Source of the DNA: Thermaerobacter subterraneus DSM 13965
Lineage (GTDB): Bacteria > Bacillota > Sulfobacillia > Thermaerobacterales > Thermaerobacteraceae
Assembly (NCBI RefSeq): GCF_000183545.2
Contig: NZ_JH976536.1
Location: 221,672-285,671 of the forward strand
DNA: 64,000 bases
Reading direction: 5' to 3'
In this document: in pieces, positions 45,477-55,799 of the stretch
How positions within the stretch are numbered: the stretch's first letter is position 1
Layout of the letters: every line of letters starts with the position of its first letter
Notes under the pieces: model-generated
What the model saw: only the letters and a program-made list of their open reading frames with translations
What the model was told of the DNA's origin: nothing
Database searches by the model: none
Made by a program: the position numbers and the translations under genes

Positions 45477-45505
45477 TTCCTACCATGTCCCTGGGGGCCG
45501 AACAA
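45477..45505 (-). promoter_or_regulatory. proS: Possible proS promoter
   Basis: TTGTTC (45505-45500), 17-bp spacer ending TGG, then TAGGAA (45482-45477) on the minus strand. The layout matches other promoters here but the -10 is weak. An unusually A/G-rich patch (AATAAGAGGAGAAAGG) follows. Confidence 0.35.
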
Positions 45506-45541
45506 GATTCGGCCGGCGGCGGGGCCGCCGGTGCGGCCGGT

Positions 45542-46948
45542 CTACGTGCCGGCGGCCCGGCCACCGGCGCGGCCGGCCGGGGTACCGGCGGCGGGCCTGC
45601 CGGGGCGTCCTCCCCCGCTGCGGGCTGCGGGTCCTGCGGCCTCTCCGCCGGCATCCTCCTCGCCGCGGCGGGTCGGAGCCGCCGCTTCCCGACCGGCCGG
45701 AGCGGCCGCCCCCTTTCCTTCCCCGTTACGGCCGAAGCGGCGGGCGACGTAGTCCTCCAGGATCTGGAGAAACCGCGGCACGATGTCGTCGCCCCGCAGG
45801 GTGGTGTACTTCTCGCCGTCGATGAAGACCGGAGCGGTGGGCTCTTCGAAGGTGCCCGGCAGGGAGATGCCGATGTCGGCGTGGCGGCTCTCCCCGGGGC
45901 CGTTCACCACACAGCCCATGACCGCCACCTTCAGGGTCTCCACGCCGGGGTAGCGCCGGCGCCACTCGGGCAGGCGCCGCTGGATGTAGGCCTGCACGTC
46001 CCGGGCCATCTCCTGGAAGAAGGTGCTGGTGGTACGACCACAGCCGGGGCAGGAACTGACCTGGGGCACGAAGGTCCGCAGGCCCAGGGACTGGAGGATC
46101 TGCTGGGCCACCCGCACCTCCTCCGCCCGGTCGCCGCCCGGGGTGGGCGTCAGGGAGATGCGGATGGTGTCCCCGATCCCCTCCTGCAGCAGCACCGCCA
46201 GGCCCGCCGTGCTGGCCACGATGCCCTTCATGCCCATGCCGGCCTCGGTAAGGCCCAGGTGCAGGGGGTAGTCGCAGCGGGCCGCCAGGGTGCGGTAGAC
46301 GGCGATCAGGTCCTGGACCTCGGAGACCTTGGCGCTGAGGATGATGCGGTCATGGGGCATGCCCAGTTCCTCCGCCAACCGGGCCGAGCGTAGGGCGCTC
46401 TCCACCATGGCCTCCAGCAGAACTTCCCGGGCGCTGCGGGGGTTGGGCCGGCGGGCATTGGCATCCATCAGTTCCGTCAGCAGGTCTTGATCCAGGGAAC
46501 CCCAGTTCACCCCGATGCGCACCGGCTTCTCATACTTCAGGGCGACCTCGATGATCTGGGCGAAGTTGCGATCCTTTTGCCGGGCGCCCACATTCCCCGG
46601 GTTGATCCGGTACTTGTCCAGGGCGCGGGCGCATTCGGGGTAGCGGGTGAGCAGCACGTGGCCGTTGTAGTGGAAGTCGCCCACCAGGGGCGTGGCATAC
46701 CCTGCCGCCCGCACCCGCTCCACGATGCGGGGCACCGCCGCGGCCGCTTCCTCCCGGTTGACGGTGATCCGGACCACCTCGCTGCCCGCCCGGGCCAGAT
46801 CAATGACCTGGGCGGCGGTGGCCTCGGCATCGGCGGTGTCGGTGTTGGTCATCGACTGGACGACCACCGGGTGGTCGCTGCCGATGGGCACCGGGCCCAC
46901 CCAGACGGTGGGCGTTCGCCGGCGCGGCTTGGGGCCGAGTTCCATCAT
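45542..46948 (-). CDS. ispG: (E)-4-hydroxy-3-methylbut-2-enyl-diphosphate synthase (IspG)
   Basis: Iron-sulfur enzyme of the MEP isoprenoid pathway, 468 residues. [21 protein letters not shown] starts the TIM barrel. The 4Fe-4S ligands are the CxxC in [12 protein letters not shown] (about 297-303) and a later Cys in [12 protein letters not shown] (about 345). The terminal 80 residues are an Ala/Gly/Pro-rich extension not expected for the family. ATG at 46948 has GGAGG upstream. With dxr two genes away, two MEP steps are encoded together. Confidence 0.96.
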   Translation of the reverse strand: MMELGPKPRRRTPTVWVGPVPIGSDHPVVVQSMTNTDTADAEATAAQVIDLARAGSEVVRITVNREEAAAAVPRIVERVRAAGYATPLVGDFHYNGHVLLTRYPECARALDKYRINPGNVGARQKDRNFAQIIEVALKYEKPVRIGVNWGSLDQDLLTELMDANARRPNPRSAREVLLEAMVESALRSARLAEELGMPHDRIILSAKVSEVQDLIAVYRTLAARCDYPLHLGLTEAGMGMKGIVASTAGLAVLLQEGIGDTIRISLTPTPGGDRAEEVRVAQQILQSLGLRTFVPQVSSCPGCGRTTSTFFQEMARDVQAYIQRRLPEWRRRYPGVETLKVAVMGCVVNGPGESRHADIGISLPGTFEEPTAPVFIDGEKYTTLRGDDIVPRFLQILEDYVARRFGRNGEGKGAAAPAGREAAAPTRRGEEDAGGEAAGPAARSGGGRPGRPAAGTPAGRAGGRAAGT

Positions 46949-47140
46949 GGGGGCTCCTTCCTCCGGTCAAACCAGCGCGCCCGCCCGGCCGGGCCGCCGG
47001 TCTGCGATCACCCGCCGGGGGGCACCCTGCCGGGGCGGCGGGTGCGGCCGCCCGCTGGGGCCGCCCGCCGCCGGGCCCCGGCCGCCTGCTGCGGGGCGCG
47101 GGGCCGGCCCGCCGGCGTTCTGGGGGCCACCCCCGAGCGG

Positions 47141-48178
47141 TCACGACGCGTTCAGTCGCAAGAGATCGCGGTAGGTGATCACGATGGCCAGCAGCATCAG
47201 CAGGGCAAAGCCGACGAAGTGGATCAAGTTCTCCTGCTCCGGATCCACCGGCCGCCCGCGGACCGCCTCCACGACAAGGAACACCAGACGGCCCCCGTCC
47301 AGGGCCGGGACGGGCAGCAGGTTGACCAGCGCCAGGTTGGCCGAAAGGATGGCCGCCAGCAACACCACCTGGCTCAGTCCCACCTGGGCCGCCTCGCCGA
47401 TCTGCTGCCCGATGCCCACGGGGCCGATCACGTCGAACCCGCCGCGCCCCGTCAGCATGTGGACCAGCGCCGTGACGAACCCCGCCGCCACCTGCCAGGT
47501 CGCCTGGGCGCCGCGGCTGACGGCTTCCACCACCCCGGTGCGCACCGTCTCCACCAGGGGACGGATGCCGACCACACCGGTTCCCGGGCGCCGGGGATCG
47601 GAGCGGGGCGTCACCTGGACCGCCAGTTCCCGGCCCTGGCGCTGGATGGTGAGCTGGACGGGCCGGCCGGCCGCCTCCCGGATGGCGGCCACCACCTGGT
47701 CCCAGGACTCGACCGGCCGGCCGTCGATGGCCACGATGCGGTCTCCGGGCTGCAGGCCCGCCTCCGCCGCGGGGTAGCCCGGCACCACTTCCCCCACCAC
47801 GGGCCGCGCCACGGGGACGCCGATGACGGCAAAGACCAGGGCGAACAGCACGATGGCCAGGGCCACGTTCATCAGCGGCCCCGCGGCGATGATCTTCACC
47901 CGATCGCCCAGGGGCCGGCCGAGGAAGCGCCGCTCGGGCGGGACGTCCTCCAGCCCTTCCTCGTCGGGCTGCATCCCCGCCATGCGGACGAACCCGCCCA
48001 GCGGCAGGAGCCGCAGGCTGTACTCCGTCTCGCCCCGGCGCACAAAGGCCAGCCGGGGCCCGAAACCCAGGGCGAACTCGTGGACCAGCACGCCGCTTCG
48101 CTTGGCCGCCCAGAAGTGGCCCAGCTCGTGGATCACGATGAGCAGCGCGAAGACGGCGATCGTCCAGATCACCGTCAA
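47141..48178 (-). CDS. rseP: RIP metalloprotease RseP/RasP (site-2 protease)
   Basis: Intramembrane zinc protease of 345 residues. HELGH (17-21) lies in the first helix, followed by GFGPRLAFVRRGETEYSLRLLPLGGFVRM. A PDZ domain (about 110-180, VVPGYPAAEAGLQPGDRIVAIDG) and the second active-site motif NLLPVPALDGGRL follow. The TTG start at 48178 has AGGTGAGA upstream and begins at the first helix. It lies between dxr and ispG/proS as usual. In Firmicutes it cleaves anti-sigma factors and FtsL or signal-peptide remnants. Confidence 0.96.
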   Translation of the reverse strand: MTVIWTIAVFALLIVIHELGHFWAAKRSGVLVHEFALGFGPRLAFVRRGETEYSLRLLPLGGFVRMAGMQPDEEGLEDVPPERRFLGRPLGDRVKIIAAGPLMNVALAIVLFALVFAVIGVPVARPVVGEVVPGYPAAEAGLQPGDRIVAIDGRPVESWDQVVAAIREAAGRPVQLTIQRQGRELAVQVTPRSDPRRPGTGVVGIRPLVETVRTGVVEAVSRGAQATWQVAAGFVTALVHMLTGRGGFDVIGPVGIGQQIGEAAQVGLSQVVLLAAILSANLALVNLLPVPALDGGRLVFLVVEAVRGRPVDPEQENLIHFVGFALLMLLAIVITYRDLLRLNAS

Positions 48179-48271
48179 GGGGGTCTCACCTGCCCTCACC
48201 CGTTGGGTCCCCGCCCGCCGGAGGCCTGCTCCGGCCCTGCCCCGGGGAGCGGAAGGCGCCCCGGCCCGTTC

Positions 48272-49642
48272 TTATTCCGCCCGCCCCGCTTCCCATGCCC
48301 CTGCCAGCAGGGCCCGCGCCTCCGCCCGGGCCCAGGCGTCGGCTTCCAGCACGTCGTCCAGGCCGGTCACCGGCCGGGGCCGGTGCCGGTCCAGCACCGC
48401 CGCCACCGTCTCGGCGATGCCCGGAAAGGGCAGCTTCCCCGCAAGGAACGCGGCCACCGCCTCCTCGTTGGCAGCGTTGAGCACGGCCGGTGCCGTTCCC
48501 CCTGCCTGCAGGGCCTGGTAGGCCAGGGCCAGGCAGGGGAAGGTCCCGGTGTCCGGCTCTTCAAAGGTCAGCATGCCCGCGGCGGCCAGATCCAAGCGCT
48601 CCACCAGCCGGGGTCCACGTTCAGGATAACACAGGGCGTACTGGATCGGCTGGCGCATGTCGGGCCGCGCCAGGACGGCCACCGTCGCCCCGTCCACCAG
48701 CTCCACCAGGCCGTGGACGATGCTCTGGGGGTGGACCACCACGGCGATGCGCTCGGCGGGCAGGCCAAAGAGCCAGTGGGCCTCGATGACCTCCAGGCCC
48801 TTGTTCATCAAGGTGGCCGAGTCCACGCTGATCTTGGCGCCCATGGACCAGTTGGGGTGGCGGACCGCCTCCGCGGGGGTCACGCGGGCCAGGGCCTCCC
48901 GGCTCCAGCCGCGGAAGGGACCGCCCGAGGCGGTGAGGATGAGCCGCTCCACCTCCTCGGCCCGGCGACCCTGCAGGCACTGGAAGAGGGCCGAGTGCTC
49001 GCTGTCCACCGGCAGCAGACGCACGCCGCGGGCAGCCGCCACCCGTGTCACCAGGTCCCCCGCCGCCACCAGGGACTCCTTGTTGGCCAGGGCCACGTCC
49101 CGGCCCGCCTCCAGGGCCGCCAGGGTAGGGCGCAGGCCGGCGGCGCCGGTGATGGCGGAAAGGACGCGCCGGGCGCCCGGCCAGGTGGCCAGGACCTCGG
49201 CGGAGCCCGGTCCGACCAGGACCCGGACCCCTTCCCGTTCGAGAACCGGCTTCCAGCGGCGACCGGCCTCCGGGTCCTCCAGGGCCACCACCTCGGGCTT
49301 GAGGCGGCGCACCTGTTCCAGCAGGCGGGCGCCGTCGCGCCCCGCGGCCAGGCCCACGGCCCGCAGCCGGCCCGGCATCCGGGCGATGACGTCGGCCGCC
49401 TGCCGGCCGATGGACCCGGTGCTGCCCAGGATCACCACGCCCGTCCCGGCGCCGGCTTCGTCCCGCGGGCCGGGCTCCCGCCGCCGGCCCGCCACGGGCC
49501 CGCCCGCTCCACGGCAGCCGGACGGCCCTGCATCACCCCGAACCGGTTCCGACAGAGGCGGCTGGGTGCTGCCCGCAGCGGGCGCTGCGGCCGGTTCCTG
49601 CGCCCGCCGGCCCGCCGCCGCCACCGGCGCTATGCTCTTCAA
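48272..49642 (-). CDS. dxr: 1-deoxy-D-xylulose-5-phosphate reductoisomerase
   Basis: MEP-pathway enzyme making MEP from DXP with NADPH. The core begins GVVILGSTGSIGRQAADVIARMPG (about residue 67) and has VALANKESLVAAG, LLPVDSEHSALFQCLQG, ILTASGGPFRGWS and HPNWSMGAKISVDSATLMNKGLEVIEAHWLFG, all catalytic or metal-binding blocks. I place the start at TTG 49642 (3 nt after GGAAGGA), giving 456 residues with a low-complexity N-terminal extension. The true start could lie nearer the core or at GTG 49792. The 259 bp up to cdsA otherwise hold nothing recognised. Confidence 0.93.
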   Translation of the reverse strand: MKSIAPVAAAGRRAQEPAAAPAAGSTQPPLSEPVRGDAGPSGCRGAGGPVAGRRREPGPRDEAGAGTGVVILGSTGSIGRQAADVIARMPGRLRAVGLAAGRDGARLLEQVRRLKPEVVALEDPEAGRRWKPVLEREGVRVLVGPGSAEVLATWPGARRVLSAITGAAGLRPTLAALEAGRDVALANKESLVAAGDLVTRVAAARGVRLLPVDSEHSALFQCLQGRRAEEVERLILTASGGPFRGWSREALARVTPAEAVRHPNWSMGAKISVDSATLMNKGLEVIEAHWLFGLPAERIAVVVHPQSIVHGLVELVDGATVAVLARPDMRQPIQYALCYPERGPRLVERLDLAAAGMLTFEEPDTGTFPCLALAYQALQAGGTAPAVLNAANEEAVAAFLAGKLPFPGIAETVAAVLDRHRPRPVTGLDDVLEADAWARAEARALLAGAWEAGRAE

Positions 49643-49901
49643 CGGTCCTTCCGCCTCCCCCTTGGGTTCCCCCGCCAGGCTCTGGATGCTCCCGCCAGCC
49701 GCCGCCGCCCCGGATCCCCGGGCTCCGTCGCCCGCAGCTTGCCGGAGCCGGTTGCCCCCGGGCACCGGCGGCCGGCTGCTCCGCACCCCCACGCAGCGGG
49801 CCCTCCCGCCGGCCTCCCCCGATCCTCGCGGCGGCCTCCCACCCCCGTCCCGGACGGGGCCTCCGGCAGGAATCGGGTGGCCGCGACGGTCTCAGCCCCG
49901 G

Positions 49902-50849
49902 CTACCGCCACGGCTGCATCCACCAGTTGAAGAGGAGCAAAGCCGGCAGCAGGCTGTCGATCCGGTCCAGCATGCCGCCGTGCCCCGGCAGCAGCGCTCC
50001 CGAATCCTTCAGGCCAGCCCGCCGCTTCCAGTAGGATTCGAAGAGGTCACCCGCCTGGCCTGCGACGGCCACGGCCGCGGCCGCCGGCAAGAGGCCGGCC
50101 GGGTCCACATCCAGGAGGCCGGCCAGGGCGATGGCCACCAGCAGACCGGCCGCCAGGCCACCCGCTGCCCCCTCCCAGGTCTTGCCGGGGGAGATGCGCG
50201 GCGCCATGCGGTGGCGGCCCACCGCCCGGCCGACGAAGAAGGCGGCGATGTCCTGGACCCACAGGATCACCAGCGGCACCAGCAACCAGGCCACCCCCGC
50301 CCGGCGCAGCCAGAGGGCATGGGCCAGGGGCACCCCGACCCAGAGGGTGACGGCCGCTCCCAGCAGGGCGGCCCGGGCTGAGGCGGCAAAGACGGAGCCG
50401 CCCTGCCCGGGATTCCCCATCCCCGGCAGGCCCCCGCCGGGCCCCGGCCTGGCCCAGCCGGACCCAGGTCCCGCGCGGTGGAACCCGGCGGTCATGGCGG
50501 CCGCCAGGGCGGCCGCCATGACCGCCCCAGCCCCGCCCGCTGCCATGGCGACCATGGCCGGACCGGGCAGCAGGGCCAGGCTTACGCTCGGCAGGGCCCC
50601 GCCCAGGGCACAGGCACCGCGCACCGCCGCGGCCGGCCGGGCAGCCCGGTGGCGGGCCGGCGGCCACCGCTCCGCCGGTGCGGCCCGCCGCCCGCCGGTC
50701 GTCCCTGCCGCCAGCAGGCCCGCGGCCTCCCAGCCCGCCAGCAGGCCCACCACGGCCAGCAGGGCAGCCAGGGCCGGCCCGCCCCGGGCGACGGCCCACA
50801 GCACCGGCGGCAACAGCAGGACGGCGGTGACGACCCGTGCCTTCAGCAT
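49902..50849 (-). CDS. cdsA: Phosphatidate cytidylyltransferase
   Basis: Integral membrane enzyme of 315 residues making CDP-diacylglycerol for phospholipid synthesis. The signature near the C-terminus is [64 protein letters not shown] precedes it. N-terminal helices are interrupted by a Gly/Pro-rich insert (about 115-160). ATG at 50849 overlaps the uppS stop by 7 bp. Confidence 0.95.
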   Translation of the reverse strand: MLKARVVTAVLLLPPVLWAVARGGPALAALLAVVGLLAGWEAAGLLAAGTTGGRRAAPAERWPPARHRAARPAAAVRGACALGGALPSVSLALLPGPAMVAMAAGGAGAVMAAALAAAMTAGFHRAGPGSGWARPGPGGGLPGMGNPGQGGSVFAASARAALLGAAVTLWVGVPLAHALWLRRAGVAWLLVPLVILWVQDIAAFFVGRAVGRHRMAPRISPGKTWEGAAGGLAAGLLVAIALAGLLDVDPAGLLPAAAAVAVAGQAGDLFESYWKRRAGLKDSGALLPGHGGMLDRIDSLLPALLLFNWWMQPWR

Positions 50850-52060
50850 GGAGCGGATGCGCCCCCGCCGCTTGCGGGCCGGGGACTGCCACCGCCTCCC
50901 GGCCGGGATCCCCCGCCCCTCGCCGCCCGGCTGCCGGCGCCGGCGCCGGCCCCGGGTCCGGCGCCGGCCGACACGGCGCCGTCACCGTTGCCCGCTGCGG
51001 GGCGGCCGGCCTGCAGCACCGCACCGTCCCCACCGGGCACCGCCCGCTCCCCGGCAGCCGCGTCCGGCCCCGCCGCCGGGCCCGCTGCCCGCTGCGGCGC
51101 CGCGGGGCCAGCCGGGCCCGCCGCCGGACCTGCCCCCTGCGGCCCCGCAGCGTCCGCCGTACCCGCCGCGCCGGGCGCCGCCGGCCGGCCGGAGGAATGC
51201 TCCCCCTCGCCGGCCAGGTCACCGGCCAGGGCGGGCTGCGTCCCGTCCCGGGCCCGGGCGCCCGCCCCGGGACCCAGGCCCCCAAAGCGCCGCTCCCGCC
51301 GCGCGAAGTCCTCGATGGCCTCCACCAGGTGCACGGGGCGGAAATCGGGCCAGGCCACGGGGGTGAACCAGAGCTCGCTGTAGGCGATCTGCCAGAGCAG
51401 GAAGTTGGAGATGCGCCACTCGCCGCTGGGCCGGATCAAGAGGTCGGGGTCGGGCAGGTCCGCCGTTTGCAGGTGGGCCGCCAGGACCGTCTCGTCGATG
51501 GCCGCAGGATCGATCTCGCCCCGGGCGGCGCGCTCGGCCACCAGCCGGGCAGCCCGGGCCAGCTCCCAGCGGGCGCCGTAGTTGAGGGCCAGCACCAGCA
51601 CCATGCGGCGGTTGTGGCGGGTGGTCTCCACCGCCCGCAAGACCTCCCGCCGCGGCAGCGCCGGCAGCCCCGCGGGGTCGCCGATCACCCGGATCTGCAC
51701 GCCGTTGCGGTGAAGCTCGTTGAGGTCCCGGCGGATGTGCTCCACCAGGAGGCCCATCAGGGCGCGGACCTCGGCCGGCGGCCGCCGCCAGTTCTCCGTG
51801 GAGAAGGCGTAGAGGGTCAGGACCTCCAGGCCGATGTCCCCGGCGAAGCGCACGATCTCCCGCACGCTCTCGACTCCGGCCCGGTGGCCGGCCACCCGCG
51901 GCCAGCCCCGGCGCTGGGCCCAGCGACCGTTGCCGTCCATGATGATGGCCACGTGCCGCGGCATCCGGCCCAGCGCCCGCACCCGGTCGATCCGGCGATG
52001 CAGTTCCACCTCCTCCGGCCGGGGCGCTGCCCGGCCTTGCCGCTCAACGGGATGGGTCAC
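50843..52060 (-). CDS. uppS: Undecaprenyl diphosphate synthase (UppS) with long C-terminal tail
   Basis: cis-Prenyltransferase building the C55 carrier lipid. The active-site block [17 protein letters not shown] (Asp42) is followed by [25 protein letters not shown] and the C-terminal [31 protein letters not shown]. The catalytic domain ends near residue 255. A further 150 residues of Ala/Gly/Pro-rich sequence follow before the stop, which overlaps cdsA. GTG at 52060 has AAGGAGAGGGAG upstream and overlaps the preceding gene by 17 bp. Confidence 0.95.
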   Translation of the reverse strand: MTHPVERQGRAAPRPEEVELHRRIDRVRALGRMPRHVAIIMDGNGRWAQRRGWPRVAGHRAGVESVREIVRFAGDIGLEVLTLYAFSTENWRRPPAEVRALMGLLVEHIRRDLNELHRNGVQIRVIGDPAGLPALPRREVLRAVETTRHNRRMVLVLALNYGARWELARAARLVAERAARGEIDPAAIDETVLAAHLQTADLPDPDLLIRPSGEWRISNFLLWQIAYSELWFTPVAWPDFRPVHLVEAIEDFARRERRFGGLGPGAGARARDGTQPALAGDLAGEGEHSSGRPAAPGAAGTADAAGPQGAGPAAGPAGPAAPQRAAGPAAGPDAAAGERAVPGGDGAVLQAGRPAAGNGDGAVSAGAGPGAGAGAGSRAARGGGSRPGGGGSPRPASGGGASAPC

Positions 52061-52580
52061 CGGCTCCCTCTCCTTCTCTCCCGGCTGCGTCCCGCCCGGC
52101 CCCGCTCCCTTGCTCCGCGGCACTCGCCACGCCCCGCCCGGAGCGCGGCGCCCCGGGGCCGGTGCCGGCTCCACCCGGCCGCGGGGCGGCCGTCTCCGCG
52201 GGGCCCGCCTTGACCGGGCCTGCGCCCCCGTCCCCCGCGGCGGCGCCCGCCCCGCCGGGCGCACCGGCATCCAGGGAACCCCCGCTGGGCGGCCCCCAGC
52301 TCCCGGCGGCCGCCTCGCCCAGGGCGGCCTCCAGGTCCGCCCGCGGCAGGGGGGGGAGGGGAAAGGCCGCCACCAGGAGCCGCACCTGGCCGGGCGCCTC
52401 GCCTGCCTCCGCCCGCACCACCCGCCACAGGGTCAGCCGGGGGCCCACCTGGCGGGCCCGGCGCCGGGCCGGTTCCTCCGGCGCGGCGGTCACCGTGACG
52501 GTAACGGAAAGACCTGCCCCTGCCAGGCGCCGGCGCGCTTCCGCCAGGGGCAGGCCCACCAGGTCCTGCAACGGCGTCAC
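52044..52580 (-). CDS. PASTA-like domain protein of unknown function
   Basis: 178 residues. The first 75 ([29 protein letters not shown], later [26 protein letters not shown]) read like a PASTA domain: a short helix after 'vP/L-G', a strand, then a closing strand. The rest is Gly/Ala/Pro-rich with no predicted fold. Its GTG overlaps the frr stop (GTGA) and its own stop lies 17 bp inside uppS, so it is embedded in a tightly coupled operon. That is the main evidence that it is real. No signal peptide is seen, unlike most PASTA proteins, so it is probably cytoplasmic. I know of no such gene between frr and uppS elsewhere. Confidence 0.65.
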   Translation of the reverse strand: MTPLQDLVGLPLAEARRRLAGAGLSVTVTVTAAPEEPARRRARQVGPRLTLWRVVRAEAGEAPGQVRLLVAAFPLPPLPRADLEAALGEAAAGSWGPPSGGSLDAGAPGGAGAAAGDGGAGPVKAGPAETAAPRPGGAGTGPGAPRSGRGVASAAEQGSGAGRDAAGREGEGAGDPSR

Positions 52581-53131
52581 ACCTCGCGGATCTCCTTCTC
52601 CTTGGCGGCCAGCAGCTCGTCGATGCGGGCGATGATCCGGTCCGTCAGCTCCTGCACCTTTTCCTGGGCGCGGCGGATCTCGTCCTCGGAAAAGCCCTCG
52701 TCCTCCAGGTCCTTGAGGTCCTCATTGGCCTGGCGGCGCAGGTTGCGCACGGCCACCCGCTCTTCCTCCGCCATCTTGCGTACCCGCTTGACCAGCTCGT
52801 TGCGGGTTTCCTCCGTCAGCGGCGGCAGCACGATGCGGATGACCTGGCCGTCGCTGGAGGGGTTCACCCCCAGGTCCGACTTGGCGATGGCCCGCTCGAT
52901 CTCGCCCATCACACCCTTGTCCCAGGGCTGGACCACCAGCATCCGCGGCTCCGGTGCGGTGATGGTGGCCAGCTGGTGGATGGGCATGGGCGTGCCGTAG
53001 TAGTCGACCCGGATCTTCTCCAGCAGGGCCGGCGTAGCCCGGCCCGCCCGGACCCCGGCCAGTTCCCGGCGGAAGTTCTCCACCCGCGCCTCCATCCGTT
53101 CCCGGGTCTCCCGGAGGATGTCCTCGATCAC
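52577..53131 (-). CDS. frr: Ribosome recycling factor
   Basis: Standard 184-residue RRF splitting post-termination ribosomes with EF-G. Conserved blocks: [80 protein letters not shown] and [21 protein letters not shown]. The GTG start overlaps the pyrH stop as GTGA. Confidence 0.98.
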   Translation of the reverse strand: MIEDILRETRERMEARVENFRRELAGVRAGRATPALLEKIRVDYYGTPMPIHQLATITAPEPRMLVVQPWDKGVMGEIERAIAKSDLGVNPSSDGQVIRIVLPPLTEETRNELVKRVRKMAEEERVAVRNLRRQANEDLKDLEDEGFSEDEIRRAQEKVQELTDRIIARIDELLAAKEKEIREV

Positions 53132-53973
53132 CGGGGCTCCCCCCTGACGTATGTACCGATGTTCTCGCCCAGAACGGCCCGGCGCACGTTGCCGGGGACG
53201 CTGAGATCAAACACCCGGATGGGGATGTTGTTCTCCATGCACAGGGACGTGGCCGTCGAATCCATCACCCGCAGGCCGCGGTTGAGCATCTCCAGGTAGT
53301 CGATCTCGTCGATCTTGCGCGCGTTGGGATCCAGGCGCGGGTCCGCGTCGTAGATGCCGTCTTCCTTGGTCGCCTTGAAGAAGATCTCCGCCTCGATCTC
53401 GGCGGCCCGCAGCGCCGCCGTGGTATCGGTGGAGAAGTACGGGTTCCCCGTCCCGGCGGCGAAGATCACCACCCGCCCCTTCTCCAGGTGGCGGATGGCC
53501 CGCCGCCGGATGTAGGGCTCGGCCACCTCCTTCATCTCGATGGCCGTCTGGACCCGGGTGTCGACACCGTGCTTCTCCAGCGCGTCCTGCAGCGCCAGGG
53601 CATTGATCACCGTGGCCAGCATCCCCATGTAGTCGGAGGTGGCCCGGTCGATGCCCTTGGCGCTGCCCTGCACGCCCCGCCAGATGTTGCCCCCGCCGAC
53701 CACGATGGCCACCTGGACGCCCAGGTCGACCACCTCCCGCACCTGGCGGGCGATGGAGTCGACGACATCGGGGTCGATGCCGTACCCGCCGCCGGCCAGC
53801 ATCTCACCTGACAGCTTCAGCATGATCCGCCGATAGCGGGGGCGCGGCATGCCGTTGTCCGGCCGGCTGTCCGGGCGGCCCTCCGGGCGGCCCTCCCCGC
53901 GGGCCTGGACCGGCCCGGCCGCGCCGCTCCCCGCCGGGCGGGATGGCTGTCCCTCGGTCTGGCTGCGCTCCAC
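53128..53973 (-). CDS. pyrH: UMP kinase
   Basis: Hexameric bacterial UMP kinase phosphorylating UMP to UDP. The core starts [25 protein letters not shown] and has [58 protein letters not shown] and [10 protein letters not shown]-like [12 protein letters not shown]. The family length of 240 would start at ATG 53850. However, only GTG 53973 has a ribosome site (GGGGA), giving a 41-residue charged N-terminal extension. Both remain possible. Confidence 0.96.
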   Translation of the reverse strand: MERSQTEGQPSRPAGSGAAGPVQARGEGRPEGRPDSRPDNGMPRPRYRRIMLKLSGEMLAGGGYGIDPDVVDSIARQVREVVDLGVQVAIVVGGGNIWRGVQGSAKGIDRATSDYMGMLATVINALALQDALEKHGVDTRVQTAIEMKEVAEPYIRRRAIRHLEKGRVVIFAAGTGNPYFSTDTTAALRAAEIEAEIFFKATKEDGIYDADPRLDPNARKIDEIDYLEMLNRGLRVMDSTATSLCMENNIPIRVFDLSVPGNVRRAVLGENIGTYVRGEPR

Positions 53974-54047
53974 GGCTCCCCGACCTTTCTCCCACCGCCG
54001 CCGGGCCACCCGGAACGGGACGAGCCCGCCGGGCAGGCCGGCCCGCC

Positions 54048-54644
54048 TCAGGCGCCGCCCAGCTCGAAGCGGACGAACCGCCGCACCCGGATGTTCTCAC
54101 CCAGCTTGGCGATCGCCTGCTTGATCAGGTCCCCCACGGTGATGGAGTCGTCGCGGATGTAGGGCTGCTCCTCCAGGCAGACCTGGCTGAAGAACTTGTC
54201 CAGCCGCCCCTCGACGATCTTGTCGACGATGTGGGCCGGCTTGCCCTCGGCCTCGGCCTGGCGGCGCAAAACCTCCCGCTCCTGCTCCACCACCTCGGCC
54301 GGCACGTCGTCGCGCCGCACGTACTGGGGCGCCGTGGCCGCCACCTGCATGGCCAGCTCGTGGACCAGCTGCCGGAAGTCGTCGGTGGCCGCCACGAAGT
54401 CCGTCTCGCAGTTCACCTCGATCAGCACGCCGATGCGGCCCTGGCCGTGGATGTAGGCGTGGACCAGGCCTTCCGCCGTCTCCCGGCCGGCCTTCTTGGC
54501 GGCGGCCGCCATCCCCCACTCGCGCAGCAGCTGGGCCGCCTTGTCCAGATCACCGCCCGCCTCTTCCAGGGCCTTCTTGCAGTCCATCATGCCGGCGCCG
54601 GTGCGCGCCCGCAGTTCCGCCACCTGCTTTGCGCTGACCGCCAT
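54048..54644 (-). CDS. tsf: Elongation factor Ts
   Basis: Guanine-nucleotide exchange factor for EF-Tu; 198 residues, the short form found in Thermus and some Firmicutes. [34 protein letters not shown] is the N-terminal UBA-like domain; [21 protein letters not shown] is the core signature. ATG at 54644 has AAGGAGG upstream. It follows rpsB after a 239-bp gap with only GC-rich sequence. Confidence 0.98.
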   Translation of the reverse strand: MAVSAKQVAELRARTGAGMMDCKKALEEAGGDLDKAAQLLREWGMAAAAKKAGRETAEGLVHAYIHGQGRIGVLIEVNCETDFVAATDDFRQLVHELAMQVAATAPQYVRRDDVPAEVVEQEREVLRRQAEAEGKPAHIVDKIVEGRLDKFFSQVCLEEQPYIRDDSITVGDLIKQAIAKLGENIRVRRFVRFELGGA

Positions 54645-54883
54645 GGATGGCCTCCTTCCTCCCCTGCTCCCCTGCCGGGCGGGGGGCCGGAACCGGGGCA
54701 CAGCCGCGGCGGCGTGCCTCCGCCGGTTCCGCCCCCGCCGGTTCCTCCGGCCGGGTCCGCTTGCCTCACGAGCCGTGACCGCCCTCCCGCCGGCCGGCGT
54801 GACGCGTCCCGTCGCCGCACCGGCCGGGCCCCACCTGGGCCCTCGCCGCCGGCATCAGGCCCGGGGTGGCCGGCCGCCCGGGG

Positions 54884-55585
54884 TCAGGCCTCGACCACCT
54901 GGACGCCCTGCTTGCCCTCCAGCACCGCGTCGGCGATCTTGCCCGTGATCAGCCGGACGGCGCGGATGGCGTCGTCGTTGCCGGGGATCACGTAGTCGAC
55001 CTCTTCGGGATCGCAGTTGGTGTCCACGATGGCCACCACGGGGATGCCCAGCTTGCGCGCCTCGGAGACAGCGATCTTCTCCTTGCGGGGGTCGACCACG
55101 TAGACGGCGTCGGGCAGGTCCTTCATGCCCTTGATGCCGCCCAGGTACTTCTCCAGCTTCTCCTTCTCCCGCAACAGGCGCGCCACTTCCTTCTTGGGCA
55201 GCCGGTCGAAGTGGCCCTCGGCTTCCATCTGCTCCAGCTCCGCCAGCCGGTCGATGCGGGTGCGGATGGTGGCGAAGTTGGTCAGGGTGCCGCCCAGCCA
55301 GCGCTCGTTGATGTAGAACTCGCCGCAGCGCGTGGCCTCCTCGGCGATGGCCTCGCGCGCCTGCTTCTTCGTCCCCACAAAAAGAATGCGGCCGCCCTGG
55401 GCGACCAGCTCGCGGACGAAGTGGTACGCCTCGTCCAGGAGGCGCACCGTCTTCTGCAGATCAATGATGTAGATCCCGTTGCGCTCCATGAAGATGTAGG
55501 GGCGCATCTTGGGATTCCACCGGCGGGTCTGATGGCCGAAGTGCACACCCGCTTCCAGCAGTTGCTTCATGGCCACGACCGGCAC
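54884..55585 (-). CDS. rpsB: 30S ribosomal protein S2
   Basis: Standard-length S2 (233 residues). It starts [27 protein letters not shown] and carries [27 protein letters not shown] and [42 protein letters not shown] at 55585 has GAGGAGGTGA 5 nt upstream. A good promoter 215 bp upstream and a structured leader suggest S2 autoregulation. Confidence 0.98.
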   Translation of the reverse strand: MPVVAMKQLLEAGVHFGHQTRRWNPKMRPYIFMERNGIYIIDLQKTVRLLDEAYHFVRELVAQGGRILFVGTKKQAREAIAEEATRCGEFYINERWLGGTLTNFATIRTRIDRLAELEQMEAEGHFDRLPKKEVARLLREKEKLEKYLGGIKGMKDLPDAVYVVDPRKEKIAVSEARKLGIPVVAIVDTNCDPEEVDYVIPGNDDAIRAVRLITGKIADAVLEGKQGVQVVEA

Positions 55586-55695
55586 CGGCCTCACCTCCTC
55601 GCGGTTGGTTCCTCCGCCCCCTTCGCCGGAGTGCGGAACCGGCGCGCCGCTGCGCCGCCAGCCGGCACCGCCGCACCCCTCCGGGGGCGTGTGAT

Positions 55696-55751
55696 GTGCC
55701 TGCCACCGGTTCACCGGCCTCCCGTTGCGGCCCCGCAGCCCCGGCAGGCAC
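55696..55751 (-). other. Branched stem in the rpsB leader
   Basis: GTGCCTGCC (55751-55743 on the minus strand) pairs exactly with GGCAGGCAC (55704-55696), enclosing two small hairpins (TGCG/CGCA and CCGG-TGAA-CCGG). This three-way-like structure about 110 nt before the rpsB start is a candidate S2 or other regulatory element. It matches no leader family I can name. Confidence 0.45.
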
Positions 55752-55799
55752 TGCGGAGCTGCTGCCGCCACGGCGGTGTCCGGGCGCAAGCCGTTCGGT

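Larger units (their letters stand above)
45175..45541. other. ispG-proS intergenic region (367 bp)
   Basis: No gene is seen. It contains a possible promoter (45477-45505), a terminator (45348-45381) and a further GC-rich stretch with GGCCGCCCAGGGCGCC-type inverted repeats (about 45235-45270) before the proS ribosome site. T-box features (specifier loop, AGGGTGGnACCGCG) were looked for and not found. Confidence 0.6.

Noticed and set aside
45380-45541. T-box riboswitch before proS
   Set aside because: No AGGGTGGnACCGCG-like T-box sequence and no room for a specifier stem before the terminator.
46487-49930. Open plus-strand frame of about 1147 residues opposite ispG, rseP and dxr
   Set aside because: Same antisense artefact of GC-rich codon usage.
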